A DNA stretch of 64,000 nt, from assembly GCA_002682825.1 (NCBI GenBank), contig NOKP01000003.1:2604001-2668000 (forward strand), in the 5' to 3' direction. The notes beneath the pieces were generated by a model. The model made no database searches, was not told the DNA's origin, and saw only the letters and a list, made by a program, of their open reading frames with translations. Positions 34,601 to 46,078 of the stretch are shown in pieces; the stretch's first letter is position 1, and every line of letters starts with the position of its first letter. The translations under genes were made by a program, and so were the position numbers. This stretch comes from Neonectria sp. B-13 (lineage: Eukaryota; Ascomycota; Sordariomycetes; Hypocreales; Nectriaceae).

Positions 34601-37118
34601 AGAGCTCGGGGCTCAGCCACCAGTCGTGGATGTAAATGACATCCTTTGCCATGTTGATGGCTCGTGAAACGTTCCACATGTAATCGCGGCCGTCAACGAG
34701 CCATTGGGCGAAGACACCGGTTCGCACGGGCGAGAAACTGTCGAATCGTTTCTTCTGATACCAGGCAGTCTGCTTCAGCATCTCGTTGATGGAGCCTTCG
34801 AACTGCTTCATGACGGACTGGTTGCGCGAGAAGAGGCGGACCTTCCGTTCGGAGGTGTGCAAGGTTAGTGTATGATGCTTCTCAGGAGGCGCCTCAACCG
34901 TCAAGTCGATCTCAGTCTTCTTCTCGTTGGATCCGATGCCCTGAATTCCGTGACGCTTAGACACGATTCTGAACTTGGAATCGACGAGGTAGACATCATA
35001 GATGTTCATGTTCTCCGGTGACTCGACACACACGATGTAGCTCTGTCGGACAAGGAACCATTTGCGGCTGTGCCGGGCAATCACCTTGGTCGGGGTTAAG
35101 ACGCGACGGAAGTCGAGGCCCTTGGACGACTGAATGTGAAGATAGCCCTCCTTGCCATGATAACTGCCCTCCGCAGCAAGCCGAACACCCAGAGCCGAAA
35201 GCTCGAGGAAGCGACAGAGTCGATTGCTATCCGCCCTGAACATGAGCCATCGTATCATTTCTGAAAGATATTTCTCCAGGATGCGTCGCTGCTTCTCCAC
35301 GTATCGCTGTCTCCGGGTCGCCAAGTCCATCACGGATGTGCCTGGGCCCTCGGGCTGGGACATTTCGCCCGGATCAGTGAATCCCGTAGATCTCCGTCTC
35401 ATACCCAAAAGGCTGCGGCCCTTTTTCCTTGGGGCTATGGTTGGTGTGTCGAGGTCACTCATAATGCCCTCGGTTGCCTCGTTGGCTGTTGCATCAGCGG
35501 CCGTATCTTCACCGCGGCCGCTAGCCGGGTCTTCCTCGTCGCTGTCCTCGCCCTTGTCACCCTTCTTGCGAGCTCCACGCAGGTACGGAAAGGCTGAGTA
35601 TGGAAACTTGGGCTGTTTTGGACGGCCACCCAGATCCAGGCGGCCAGGCATGTACTTCTCGTTGCCAATGGCGAACTTGTACCGCAAGTGGAGGTTGTAT
35701 ATGTCTCGAAGTGTTCGGTGGACTATCCAGCCCATCCTGCTCGGTCCACTGCCGTACTCGAGTTCCATAGTGAATAGCCAATGACGATCTTTGTCGTCAT
35801 CTGGGGCCGGGCAGCTGTCAGTGATGCGCAGCTTCAGCTGCTCCAGCAGAACCGGGATCCTCTTGTTCCCGTGCTCGTCTCGTTGAATCATGCTGGCAAG
35901 CATCAGAACGGCGGGGGCGCCGGCTCTCAACTCAGCCATCAACTCTGCCGACTTGAAGTAGTCGAACCGATCCTCCTTCTTTTGTCGAAGCAGCTTCAAA
36001 GTGTTCTTGACCTGCTTCCATTTCTGAGCACCAAAGGTCGAAGCTCGCTCAGAGTTGAAGAAAGGACGTCTAGGAGTCATGGCGTCGCCATCGGATACTC
36101 CTCCTCCTCCAAACACGGTAATGCGACGCAAGTGACCCATTCGTCGTCCTACAACCGCTTGGCTCTCTACCTCGTCGGCACTTTCGCCCGTTGGCCTTAT
36201 GGCTGGGTTCATCCAAGAGTTGCCCCTTCGATATGACCTTCCCAAGCGATCTCGGCCCTCGCCTTCAGAAATCCCAAAATCAGCATTAGATGCGTCCGGC
36301 ATGCTAGCACGGCGTCTGAGGAGTCGATCATATGTTCCCGGCATGTCCGTATCATGTGCAAAACGTTTTGGGGTTGGCGGATTGGAGTTGATTGCCTTCT
36401 TAGGACGACGAATCCTCCTTTTCTTCTTCTTCGACTTGCCCGTCTCTGCGGCGTTGGCCTCGTCTGCCGTCTCCTCGGCATCGGCATCGGCGTCGGTGTC
36501 CTCTTCGGTCAGTGTATCCGGAATACCACGACCAGGCAGCGCACTGATCGGCGAGTTCGTGTTGGACTGCGAGGCCAGGTCGGCAGCTGTGCCTGGAGAC
36601 TTGGTTGTCTGGAGGCCACTGGTACCAGCCAGAGCTTTGAGCTTTGACATCAACGAAGACCCTCGGGATTTGCCTGGGGTATCGGGCTCCTCCCACGAAT
36701 TGTTTCGCGTATGGGCGGCTGGGGAATCGGAGGGATCCGGTCGGGCAAACTGGACACTCTTTCTGTCGATAATCGCAGTCCCATCTTGGCCATCCTGGTC
36801 ACCTGCGTCACCCTCACCAGCAACACGCTGCTGCTGTGACTTGGTCGACGTGGCGGTGGATCTGGGCTTCAGTGGCGGTACTGCCGAGGCCATCTTAGGG
36901 GGTGGCGCCCCGTTTGAGGGCTCTTTGGGATCGGATGCCGAAGCTTGGTTGCCGGCGGAGGGTTTTGCTTCGACGTCAACGGGTGGTAGGAAGGTGTTGG
37001 AGTTTCGCTTCGAGGGCGCCGGGGCGAGTTGGAAGTATGGGTTGGATGGCGATGGTGAGGGAGCCCGCAGGCCTCCGTCCTGGGGAGGGAGTAGCTCGTC
37101 CTTTGTGTTTTCGGCCAT
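31618..37118 (-). CDS. pld1: Phospholipase D (Spo14/PLD1 type, PX-PH-PLD)
   Basis: This enzyme hydrolyses phosphatidylcholine to phosphatidic acid and choline and acts in membrane traffic and sporulation. The main exon 37118-31675 is uninterrupted. A probable last intron (31674-31625) changes the end from ...PLAI-stop to ...PLAIYN-stop, giving 1816 aa. The N-terminal 400 residues are disordered and Ser/Pro/Arg-rich with a KKKKRRIRRPKK block. A PX domain lies near residues 440-560 (RMGWIVHRTLRDIYNLHLRY), and a PH-like region follows at about 655-785. HKD motif 1 is HHEKICIVDHDVAFVGGMD near residue 912. HKD motif 2 is YIHAKTIIVDDRVALIGSAN near residue 1217, followed by the usual serine after it. 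The C-terminal region is longer and more disordered than in yeast Spo14 and ends with WLLTEEQNGNWGYQVDGVA. The start is the first ATG of the open frame. Confidence 0.94.
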
Positions 37119-38928
37119 GATGGCTTATCGCTATCAATCGCAGCGGACAAGGTTGGCGATTTAGATTCGTGTGGTGTCGGACGAAGGGCCACAGGGGGGT
37201 AGTATCTGCTTAGACAAATTGTCCTCCAACCGCAACATGCTGGAACGACAGCAGGGCGGGATGTAAAGGGGTTCTCTTTGAGTCGAGACGGTAGTTGAAC
37301 GGGCTCGAGGTATAGGGGGTGTTCGGTTCGTAGCAACAGGTGCACGTCCGCCAGCTGTGCGTTGGTGTGGAGGGAATCGTCGAGGAACTGGAGTCGAGAT
37401 GCGTGGTGGTGTCGTCAACAGCTTGTCTCAACATGCGTACTACGCAGGTAGTATAACGCGTTGATCCAAGGGGTGCTGGAAAGGCCCAACCGGCAGCGAT
37501 CTGTAGGTTTGCAGAGGGAAAGAGGCCCTGTAGATCAACTGCGAGATGGATAGCCAGACCGGAAACGCTCAAGGCGGTCACTTGCGGGTTAGGTTCGGCA
37601 GGATGGAATTGGACGGAGGGTGCAGCAGTTCCGCAGGTGGTGAGGCGACAACTGGAGATGGATCCAATCTGTCGAGGACGAGACCCTGGGACGCGGGCTC
37701 ACAGGGTGATTAGACTTGAGGTGCGCTGGTCCACTGGCCCACTGGTCCACTGGGGTGGGTTCCGCTGGGTTCATTGATTGCAGGGGATGGGGCCACTGGA
37801 GCCTCCCTGTTGTTGGGGTTTTAGCTCGGCGTCCTTAGTGGGTCCCCCTAAACGCCAGGCCTCGCCGAGTCTGAAACGCTTCCGCGGAACCACTGCAGGC
37901 CGTTGGTGCTCTCCCGTGAATATCAAGAACTAGACTAACACTGTCTGACAGTCCACCTAACACTTCAAGCATCGACATGACATGAGCATCCAACGAACGT
38001 ATCGCAGAGGTCTCAAGCCCAAACACAGCACGGGTGGCGTTGGGATATTTGGTAACAAGCGACCTGCCTTTCTGACCGTAACCAATTACGGTACTGTTGG
38101 GGCTACGTTTGATTAAGCAGGTCGGCGTCCCGGGTCAACCACCCACCACAAACGCGTATTTCTATCGCCAAGGTTGGTCGTGTAAGGGGAAACGAGAGTT
38201 GATGGGTCGCATTCACAAATTCTGAAATGAGCATCAAGGGAGGCTGCGCGAGTCCTATTGTGTATTAAGATGTGGCCATTCATACAATGCATCCAGCCCC
38301 TTGCATCCTTTTGCCTGTGTAGTGTAGTTCCAACGTTGTGTTCGTATAGGTGGTTGCGTTGCCGCCGCTTTCACGGGCCTCAAGGTAATAAAAAGTAATG
38401 CATGTTTTTTTCTTAACATCATCCTTCAACGGTTGCAGCCCAGCTTATGAGAGCAGGGTACCACTGGTTTACCGCTCAGAGCGCTCAGAACGTCCAGAGC
38501 GTCAAAATACGCGAATCAATCTTCAGAATCCATAATTACACGATCTCTCTAGGGTAAGCAAATTCACCAGAAGTTTCAGAACCCCAGAGATGGGTTTTAC
38601 CAAGCCCCATCTGAACTGGGTATATATCAGAGCCTCGCTGCTTAATTAGCCTGAGCCGACCTGAGTAGCCCTGAATCTTTATTGCTGGAGGGGGGATGTT
38701 GAAGATAATAATGATGCGGTTTCTGTTTTTTCGAATGGAAGAAATCTTGGAGTATTTCTCGGACGACAATGCTGGCAATCAGAATTCAGACTTCTCAATC
38801 CCCGTCGTGTCAGGTACCTTTTTACATGGATGTGTGCTGCATGTCGACATTTTGAGGGCCATAAGCCGCACTGCGCTCGACACGGAGTTCCAAGCTGCAG
38901 GACATAGTTGGCACGATCCTGGCTGGAC

Positions 38929-38952
38929 GGGGGGGGGGGGGGGGGGGGGGGG
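38929..38952. repeat. Poly-G run of 24 bases at gap edge
   Basis: An unbroken G homopolymer ends exactly at the gap. It may be genuine or a sequencing/assembly artefact. Confidence 0.9.
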
Positions 38953-39052
38953 NNNNNNNNNNNNNNNNNNNNNNNNNNNNNNNNNNNNNNNNNNNNNNNN
39001 NNNNNNNNNNNNNNNNNNNNNNNNNNNNNNNNNNNNNNNNNNNNNNNNNNNN
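38953..39052. other. Assembly gap, 100 N
   Basis: Exactly 100 N, the conventional placeholder for a gap of unknown length. Distances across it are therefore not reliable. Confidence 0.99.
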
Positions 39053-39670
39053 ATATAACCCAACATGCCGGCGGATGAGCGAGCTGTTTGCTCATTCTTG
39101 TCCCTGCCTGGCACCGTCAAAGGTGAACCAAGCGTTACCTCTAAGTGATGATGTCTAAGTAGAGACCACGCTTCGATACGTCTAGGGGGTATCATTGGTC
39201 TTGCACCAAAGACTGGCCCTTCCTCTGGGACCCAAGTATGGCACCCCTGCCTTTCGTGTTAGCTTGCTCGTCAGACTACCGCATAGAGGATATGATGTTC
39301 ATAGCACCGTTTCGAAGACCTGGAATTATCGTGATCGCGCAGTACATGACGGCTTGTCCCCCCCATATCAGCAACCATCATCAACAAGAAATTTGGGAAC
39401 TAACGATACACCGCGACAACACAAGTCCTCGGCACGCGAGGCAGGTTACCTAAACCCGTCTGCCTATGTCTTTCTTCATTAACCTGTGATACTTGGGTGA
39501 TTTGCAAGATCGTGACTTCCTCCTCGACGGAAAGTCTGTGGAAGTTGCTCCTACCACCGTGATGAACAATCTTTGGAGTTGCTCCTGTCATGTCAGTATT
39601 GTCGCAGTCAAGGAGGAAGCATAGTATCTCGGACCTTAACTAATGACAGGAAGGATCATGTTAGAGTGAG

Positions 39671-39800
39671 CATAAAAGGGTCCATGGCCCAGATCTCTGC
39701 TCTCTTCTCACCTCTCATCACTCCGCATCTTCCACCTCCTCTCCCATCTTCCATCCCCTCTCCCATCTTCCATCTCCTATCCCACCACTTCTCTTCACTT
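39671..39800 (+). promoter_or_regulatory. Orphan promoter-like element
   Basis: CATAAAAGGG (39671-39680) is followed about 20 nt later by a roughly 100-nt pyrimidine-rich stretch with repeated CCCATCTTCCATC units. This is the arrangement seen before genuine genes in this window. Downstream there is only a short open frame from an ATG at 39890, with no recognisable motif. Confidence 0.35.
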
Positions 39801-40493
39801 GTTTTGGGGACTCAGAGTGCTGTTCAGTGCAGCAACTGTTCATCACCGTCCACATTTCCAGCCCTCTTAACACATGCATCGACTCTTCAATGGCGATTCG
39901 TGACCCAGAGAGGGCTAGATTAAAATGGTTGAGGTGGACGGGGTTGGCTGATCAGTGCCTTCTCCGAAAACCATGCTGTCATCCTACATGTTTTGCCATG
40001 CTTCATCGTGCTCGTACCTTGTCAGAGTGACTTGGCCATATCTTCATTCGTAGAGGCTCAGAATCGCAGAGTGTGACTCTGTGCAACCAATCAGGATCAG
40101 TGCACTCCCATCTCTGGCATGCTCATCACTGCCACCTGAAGTGCCAAAAAGAAAAGAAAAACCATGAAAAGAAAAATCGGACCCTACCGTTGGCGAAAGA
40201 AACAATCGCAGTATGCCCGGGAATGAAAATATTCTTCCTTGTGCCGAGGGAATCCATCGGCTGAAGTTGGGTACGGTGTTATGGAAGTCGCTGGGGCAGC
40301 TCGGCCAACCGTTTTTATATGTCTTAAGGAACTTAAGGAACAAATTTCCATTGGTCCCCCCGTTTGGGTGGTGAGCACGTGAGTATCATGGAGAAATAAT
40401 GTGACGTTTGGGTGTACGCCACACGATATTCATTAGTCAGTCAGTGAGTAGGCAACTTAAGTATAGTAAATTATGCCCCCGTGGCTCTGTTTG

Positions 40494-40518
40494 TTGCCAT
40501 TTGCCATTTGCCATTTGG
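40494..40518. repeat. 7-bp tandem repeat (TTGCCAT)
   Basis: Three consecutive TTGCCAT units and a partial fourth. The repeat is non-coding. Confidence 0.85.
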
Positions 40519-41574
40519 CTGTATGGCGCAGCGGATGATTTGGTCTGCATTGCGGTTGTACTGTGTTGTGTTGTCGTGTGTTGAGAAAGAGAGAAGGAGG
40601 CTGCAGCTTGATGAGACACGGTCATTTATATGTGCTGTTGTTCCGGATAAGCTTTGCATGAATTGGACGTCAAGGTCAGAGAGAGGGACCCGGACGGGTT
40701 GCAAAAACTGGCTTAAGGTGCGACATCGATGCGAACCATGTAACTGGGAAAGCTTGCTGTGTTTAAGTTATTGGGATTGACGGTGCCGGGCACAGCATCA
40801 TCTTACTGCATCATCTGCTACTTGCTATCTACTGCGTTGCCTTGATCTATCAGATGATATCAAGAAGTAGTTAACTAAGCAGACTGCGCTTTACTAAATT
40901 CGGTCCTCAAGGCCCTCCCTGTAAAAAAGGCGCGGGCAGCAGTCCTAATCTGGGAATCGAACCAGCCGTGGTGAAACGTAGAACCCGACAATAGCTCAAG
41001 AAGTAACACAAACCAGTCCACCAATGCCGCATCCATCATCACAGTCAAGTTATCTGTCAATCCCCCACCGATGCTAAAAGGAAATGACCGGACCTTCGTC
41101 TTGAAGAGCGGAGCCCTAGTTCATAGCTGCAAAGCTACTGTACACTACCCTTCCTAGACTACGGAGTAGAGTCCAGCCGGATGAACCCTGCAACTTTACA
41201 GAGGGCGCAGCGCAAAGTCGACGATCTTCAAGCCAATGTGCGGTCCTAACGTTCAGGCCTGTTCCACACTTGAAACTGCCAGAACCCGACTTGGTCGAGA
41301 CCCCTGACCGGATCCGCCTCATCCCGATTCCCGCCAGCCCGCCATGAGTGAGGGAGGTGTAGCGAGGATACGAATATGTGGCAGGTAGGTAAGCCGACCA
41401 TCTGGTTGGTAGACTGGCCCTTTGCTGTTGTAATCGTAGTCTGACGCCAACTCTCCCCGGCCATCGTTCTTCTCGCCAAAAACTCCCGCCTGTCGACGGG
41501 CTTTAATCGTTCCTGTCCAGCCGCTTCCACCCTTGCTCTAAATAACGTGCTGCGCACTCGTCTCTCATTGTTAC

Positions 41575-41640
41575 ATGTGACGGATCGACTCCAGGTTCAC
41601 AGTTGGCGTCATCCCGCTGTCAGGAAAAGAAAACCTGGAG
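41575..41640 (+). promoter_or_regulatory. P450 leader: start-stop uORF and 9-bp stem
   Basis: ATGTGA (41575-41580) is a minimal start-stop uORF. After it, CTCCAGGTT (41589-41597) is the exact reverse complement of AACCTGGAG (41632-41640), so a stem with a 34-nt loop can close four bases before the P450 ATG at 41645. A TATA-like CTAAATAA lies at about 41538. Confidence 0.5.
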
Positions 41641-41644
41641 AATC

Positions 41645-43738
41645 ATGGCCAAGACGCAGTCCGTGCTGGCTCTTGTTGGGCTGGCCGTTGCCTTCCTCGC
41701 CTACTCGTGCGTGTCCAAATTGCGACACAACATCGCCGAGGCAAAGAGAAGTGGCCTTCCCTACATCGTTTCTCGTACGCTTCTTCCTCGGCCGTCAAAG
41801 GCGTTGCTCTCGCAAGTGGCTGACCCGGCGTCCCAATAGCATGCTCGCCTATTTTCATGCCATGGCAGATCACTCACAAGTTCTGGCTTCCCATCATCAA
41901 GTCCTTCCCCGAGTCGTGGTGGGAGGAATGGCTTGAGTAAGTGCACCTGTCCTCTATGTTCTTGGAACGGAATGCCACTCACACGTCTAGTCCCATTGTT
42001 CCGGGCTTCACGTATCGCACTCGCCATGAACGATTTGCTCGCCATGGAGACATCTTCATCATCGTCTCTCCCGGCATGCTCTTCCTTATGGCCTGTAACG
42101 CCGAAGCCATCTGCCAGATTACCTCGAGACGAGAGCACTTCCCCAAACTCACAGAAACTTATGAAATTTTGCGTTTGTTTGGGGACAACGTACTCACGTC
42201 CGAGGGCGCTATCTGGCGCATGCACCGCAAAGTCACATCTGCCACATTCAACGAGAAGAATGCGGCGCTCGTGTTCAAAGAGGCTATCCGACAGGCCCAG
42301 GGCATGCTAAAGGCCTGGACGGGGCCGACGGGCGAGCGGAAGGAGACCATCCACTCTCTCGATCGCGACACCATGAGACTCGCTCTTAATATCATTGCTT
42401 ACGTTGGATTCGGACTCACGTTGCTGTGGCCGGGCGAGACGTTGCCTGAAGGTGCTGACCTGAAGCTGGCCAAGTATGGGTCACTCACCCCTGCCGCTGG
42501 TCATAAGCTGAGCTTTGTTGACACAATCGCGATATTGCTGGAACATATCCTAATGCTGTTACTGATGCCGCAATGGTTGTTGAGTATGCCGTCTTAACCC
42601 GGTCACATGAACGAGATGGATGCTAAACAACATTGCAGGACTCGTACCGCACAAGACAGCCCAGCTTGCGGCGGACTCCTATGCAGACTGGAGTACGTAC
42701 ATGCAAGAGCTGCTCGACGAGAAGATCGAACAAGCCGGACACGGAGACCGTGTTGAGGGAATGGACCTGATGGGGCAGCTGGTAAGGTCCAGCTATGGAA
42801 TTGGGCAGAAGGACGGCAAGGCAGTCCCTAAGAAGGGCTCTCTCTCACGATCCGACATCCTCGGAAACGCATTCATCATGCTCGTCGCGGGACACGAGAC
42901 CACGGCTAACGCGATGCATTTTATCCTAATCGAACTGGCGACCAACCCAGCCTCTCAGCGGAGACTTCAGAAGGACATCGATGAAATCCTTGGAGACGCG
43001 GAACCGAGCTCATGGGACTACGATAGCCTGATTACCCCGATGATGGCCAGCATGCTAGGCGCTTGCCTGAACGAGACGCTGCGGATGATGCCAGCAGTTG
43101 TCGAAATACCTAAAAAGGTAACGCCTAACCACGACCAGGTCATCAGCATGGATGGGCAGAAGTACGTCCTACCCAAGAGCACCGTGATCTCCCTTGTTGC
43201 TGTTTGCGTCCATCGAAACCCGCGGTACTGGCCAGCACGCCCTAGCAAGATCCACGAGGGCAAAGACGACATCGACGACTGGGTACCGGAGCGGTGGTTC
43301 CGCAAGAGCCTAGATCCCACAACCAGGGCGACGGAGTTGGAAGACGACAACCAGGCAGAAGACTTTGGCGGGGACGGAGGCCCGGTCACGAGCGCGCAGC
43401 TGTTCCGGCCCGAACGGGGGTCCTACATTCCCTTCAGCGACGGGCCGCGGTCCTGCCTGGGCCGACGGATCGCGCAGGTCGAGATCATCGCGGCGCTGGC
43501 GGTGGTGTTCCGGAGCCACAGCCTGGAGCTCGCGGTGGATGAGTGGGCGAGTGACGAGGAGGTGGCCGCGATGAGCCGGGAGAAGAGAGCCGAGGTGTAC
43601 AAGATGGCACAGGATAGCAGCCGGGCGAAGATGCGCAGGGCCGTGTCGGTGCTGACGCTGAAGCTAGACGGGGAGCATGTGCCGGTGAGGCTGGTCAAGA
43701 GGGGAGAGGAGAGGTTTACGGACTGTCTGGAAGAGTGA
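41645..43738 (+). CDS. Cytochrome P450 monooxygenase
   Basis: This is an ER-anchored heme-thiolate monooxygenase. Exons are 41645-41774, 41840-41936, 41991-42583 and 42639-43738 (639 aa, longer than the usual 500-550). The N-terminus has a membrane anchor (VLALVGLAVAFLAYSC, residues about 7-23). Motifs occur in order: the I-helix oxygen-activation site AGHETT near residue 357, the K-helix E-x-x-R (NETLRMMP) near 419, and the heme loop FSDGPRSCLGRR near 538 with its cysteine ligand. The extra length includes an acidic insert before the heme loop (ATELEDDNQAEDFGGDGG) and a variable part after it. The substrate is unknown. No polyketide, peptide or terpene synthase gene is nearby, so a role in a secondary-metabolite cluster is not indicated here. 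All splice phases match. Confidence 0.92.
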
Positions 43739-44688
43739 CGATTTTAGGATATGGAGGAGGTTGTTACGGCTGACAACAGGCCACGCGGAGCATTGGATAT
43801 GAAGAGTCGGCGCCTGCTGAAAGAGACCAGTCAGGGTGTGGGATACTACTGATAGTTCATCTTTCGAGCGATATATTAATGAGTAGCTTGAACTCTGATT
43901 GGGCCAGACGAGGTATCAGTGAAATGACAACGGCGACTACTCCGTACTCGGGGACGAAACATGCGAGGTGCCGAAGAATGCGGATCAGAGAGCATGCAGG
44001 CTTATTGGACGAGAAGAACTGGATAATGTAAACAAGTCATGGTGGATATACTACATGACGCTTGGTTGTGATGCTCGATGAAGTTAAAGACGTGACTGAC
44101 ACGTTGGAGTAGATGGCGAGTTCGATGCACTGTTGTGCTTCCCTGCTACGCCGAACAAGTGCTTGTTTGCGACATAGACTGGGCTGCTACGTTCTTATCG
44201 CTGGTTTATGCCCTGTCTCCATTTCTTACATCAAGAGAGAAGCGCGTGTCCTGCATGAAGTCGAAGTGGGAACGAGGGAATGGAGATGGAGGGGGTTTGT
44301 TTACGTTAGAAACCGGAACCTGCCAATGATGCGCTCTCCCCGCAGATTCGTTGGTACCTACGCACGCCCCCCTCCAAGATTTCCAGGGACCTCTTAGGCT
44401 TTCAGCGACCTGGAGCTTCAGTGGGCCACAACACGTCCCTCAAAAAACAAACATAAACACGGGCCTTTCCCCCCTCCCGCGGCCATCACCCACGCAACCG
44501 AGAAACACCACCAAGACCTTCATCATCGTCATCAACCACCATCGCCCCATCGCCGCTCGGCCACTCCAAAAAGCCAACCTAGACACCCAACATCATCGCT
44601 GCCCCCGCCGCGTCAATTGACGCCCTGTTCTGATACTGTTTCAACCGCCTGCTTCTCGCGACCCCGTCTAGCTACGTCCCTCTGCACT
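43739..44688. other. Intergenic, promoter of the membrane-protein gene
   Basis: The stretch holds the P450 3' region and, from about 44450 to 44640, a C-rich and CCA/TCA-rich stretch typical of a fungal leader. GACTACTCCGTACTC occurs near 43935. No gene was recognised. Confidence 0.5.
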
Positions 44689-46078
44689 ATGTCTTCCGTC
44701 AACAGCTGGCTGCGCGGCCAGCGCAAGCCTGACCTCGTCGAGCTCGCCGAGAACGTCGGTCTTCAAAAGTACGTTCTTCTTCCCTCAAACTCCTTGTCCC
44801 ATCGAGGACTGGCGCGCGCAATGCCCCGCGCAGAGCGGCGAGAAGCGCATTTGTTGCGGATGCTGCTCTTGGTTTGCGCCCGCGCGTTCCCTCCGCCCCC
44901 ATGGCCATGATGCGCTCTGAGCTTCCAGCGACGCGCCCGAGTTCGCGCCCGCGACTCCTTAGACAACCTTCGAGAAAGAAATGTGCGTGCTGACTCGGAT
45001 GATGTAGCTACGAGAGCTTCACCAAGCCCGAGCTTCAAGTCGCGCTCGATGCCTACCTCGCCGAGCATCAATCGCGCTTCGCCTCCAACTCGGAGCTGAC
45101 GGGCTACTTCAACAGCCGCTCCAAGGCCATGGGCTCCCCCGTCAAGAGGGAGTTGCGCAAGGACGAAGACAGGCCCCTCAAGGTTGCCCGCCGGAGAACT
45201 ACCAAGCTGTCTGAAGAGATCACCCCCGAGTGAGTTTGCCCTCGACCCCTCGCCCCTCCAGTCGCGCACCCTTTACGCGTTGCGCAAAACACGCGTGGAG
45301 TAGACAAGACCACACCCAAGCTGACGAGAGTCCTTACGCCAACAGGAGCGATGAGCCTCTCGCGCCCCTCGCGCCTCTCGCATCAACCACCGCCCTCGTT
45401 CACACACCTGGTCGCAGTTTTTCCCAGGTCGCCGCGCGCATTCCCCTGCCCGCGACGCCCGCCGACGTGGCCATGGCCGTCGACCGTTCCACCCAGGTCG
45501 TGCGCCAGCACGTCTCGTCCATCTACCAGGAGAGCGGTATCACCGAGGTCAGCCACGCGACGCGCGAGACTCTCAGCACCGTCACCAGCATCCTCTTCTG
45601 CGTTTCCGCCTTCGAGCTGTGGAACGTCCGTTGCGAGATCCTCTCCAATACCTATGCCTTCACCGTGCCCGCCATCAGCGCTCTCGGCTCCTCCGACTAC
45701 CCTGTCTATGTCCCTGACATGTTTCTGCTCCTCACCTCGAGCTTCTGGTCACCGGCTCTGACCTGGGCCCTCACCAGCATCATCATCCCTACCCTTTTTG
45801 GCTACTTCTTCAACCTGAGCGCCAACAGCAGCCCTTCCAACCGCCGTCGCTCTCACAACCACTCGCCCGAGTACGTTGTGGACCCCTTGACGTTTAGCAT
45901 CGCCAAGGCTCTCGTTTCGTACGTCGTCTACGCCCAGGGTGTCACCCTTGGTGGGCTCCTGTCCGAGTCCACCATCGGGCGCCTTAACGAGGCAGTGTAC
46001 GGTGGCTACAAGGGCGTTCTGGTTGGCACTGCCATCACCAGTCTCGTCAGCATCTACGACGCTGTGCTAAGGAAGTAA
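44689..46078 (+). CDS. Uncharacterised membrane protein with helical SAP/HeH-like N-terminus
   Basis: I do not recognise a named family. Exons are 44689-44768, 45008-45229 and 45346-46078 (344 aa). The introns are 239 and 116 nt and the frame continues across both. The first about 70 residues form a short helix-extension-helix-like segment (LVELAENVGLQNYESFTKPE followed by LQVALDAYLAEHQ) that resembles SAP/HeH domains of nuclear-envelope proteins. A basic linker follows (KRELRKDEDRPLKVARRRTT). The rest has about four hydrophobic segments (SILFCVSAFELW; DMFLLLTSSFWSPALTWALT with IIIPTLFGYFF; AKALVSYVVYAQGVTLGGLL; GVLVGTAITSLVSIY). A nuclear-envelope or ER location is inferred from this layout only. 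Confidence 0.75.

Larger units (their letters stand above)
37119..41644. other. Gene-free 4.5 kb region with assembly gap
   Basis: This is the upstream region of pld1 (left) and of the P450 gene (right), with a 100-N gap in the middle. No frame has a recognisable domain. Small features are a 7-bp TTGCCAT triplicate near 40494, an imperfect GCTCAGA/GTCCAGA repeat at 38472-38503 and a promoter-like TATA plus pyrimidine tract at 39671-39800 that leads into no recognised gene. Because of the gap, a gene could be missing here. Confidence 0.5.

Noticed and set aside
40945..40975. Possible minus-strand tRNA T-arm (GGTTCGATTCC-like)
   Set aside because: The stem around the loop does not pair to five base pairs with a seven-base loop, and no A-box or acceptor stem is found upstream.
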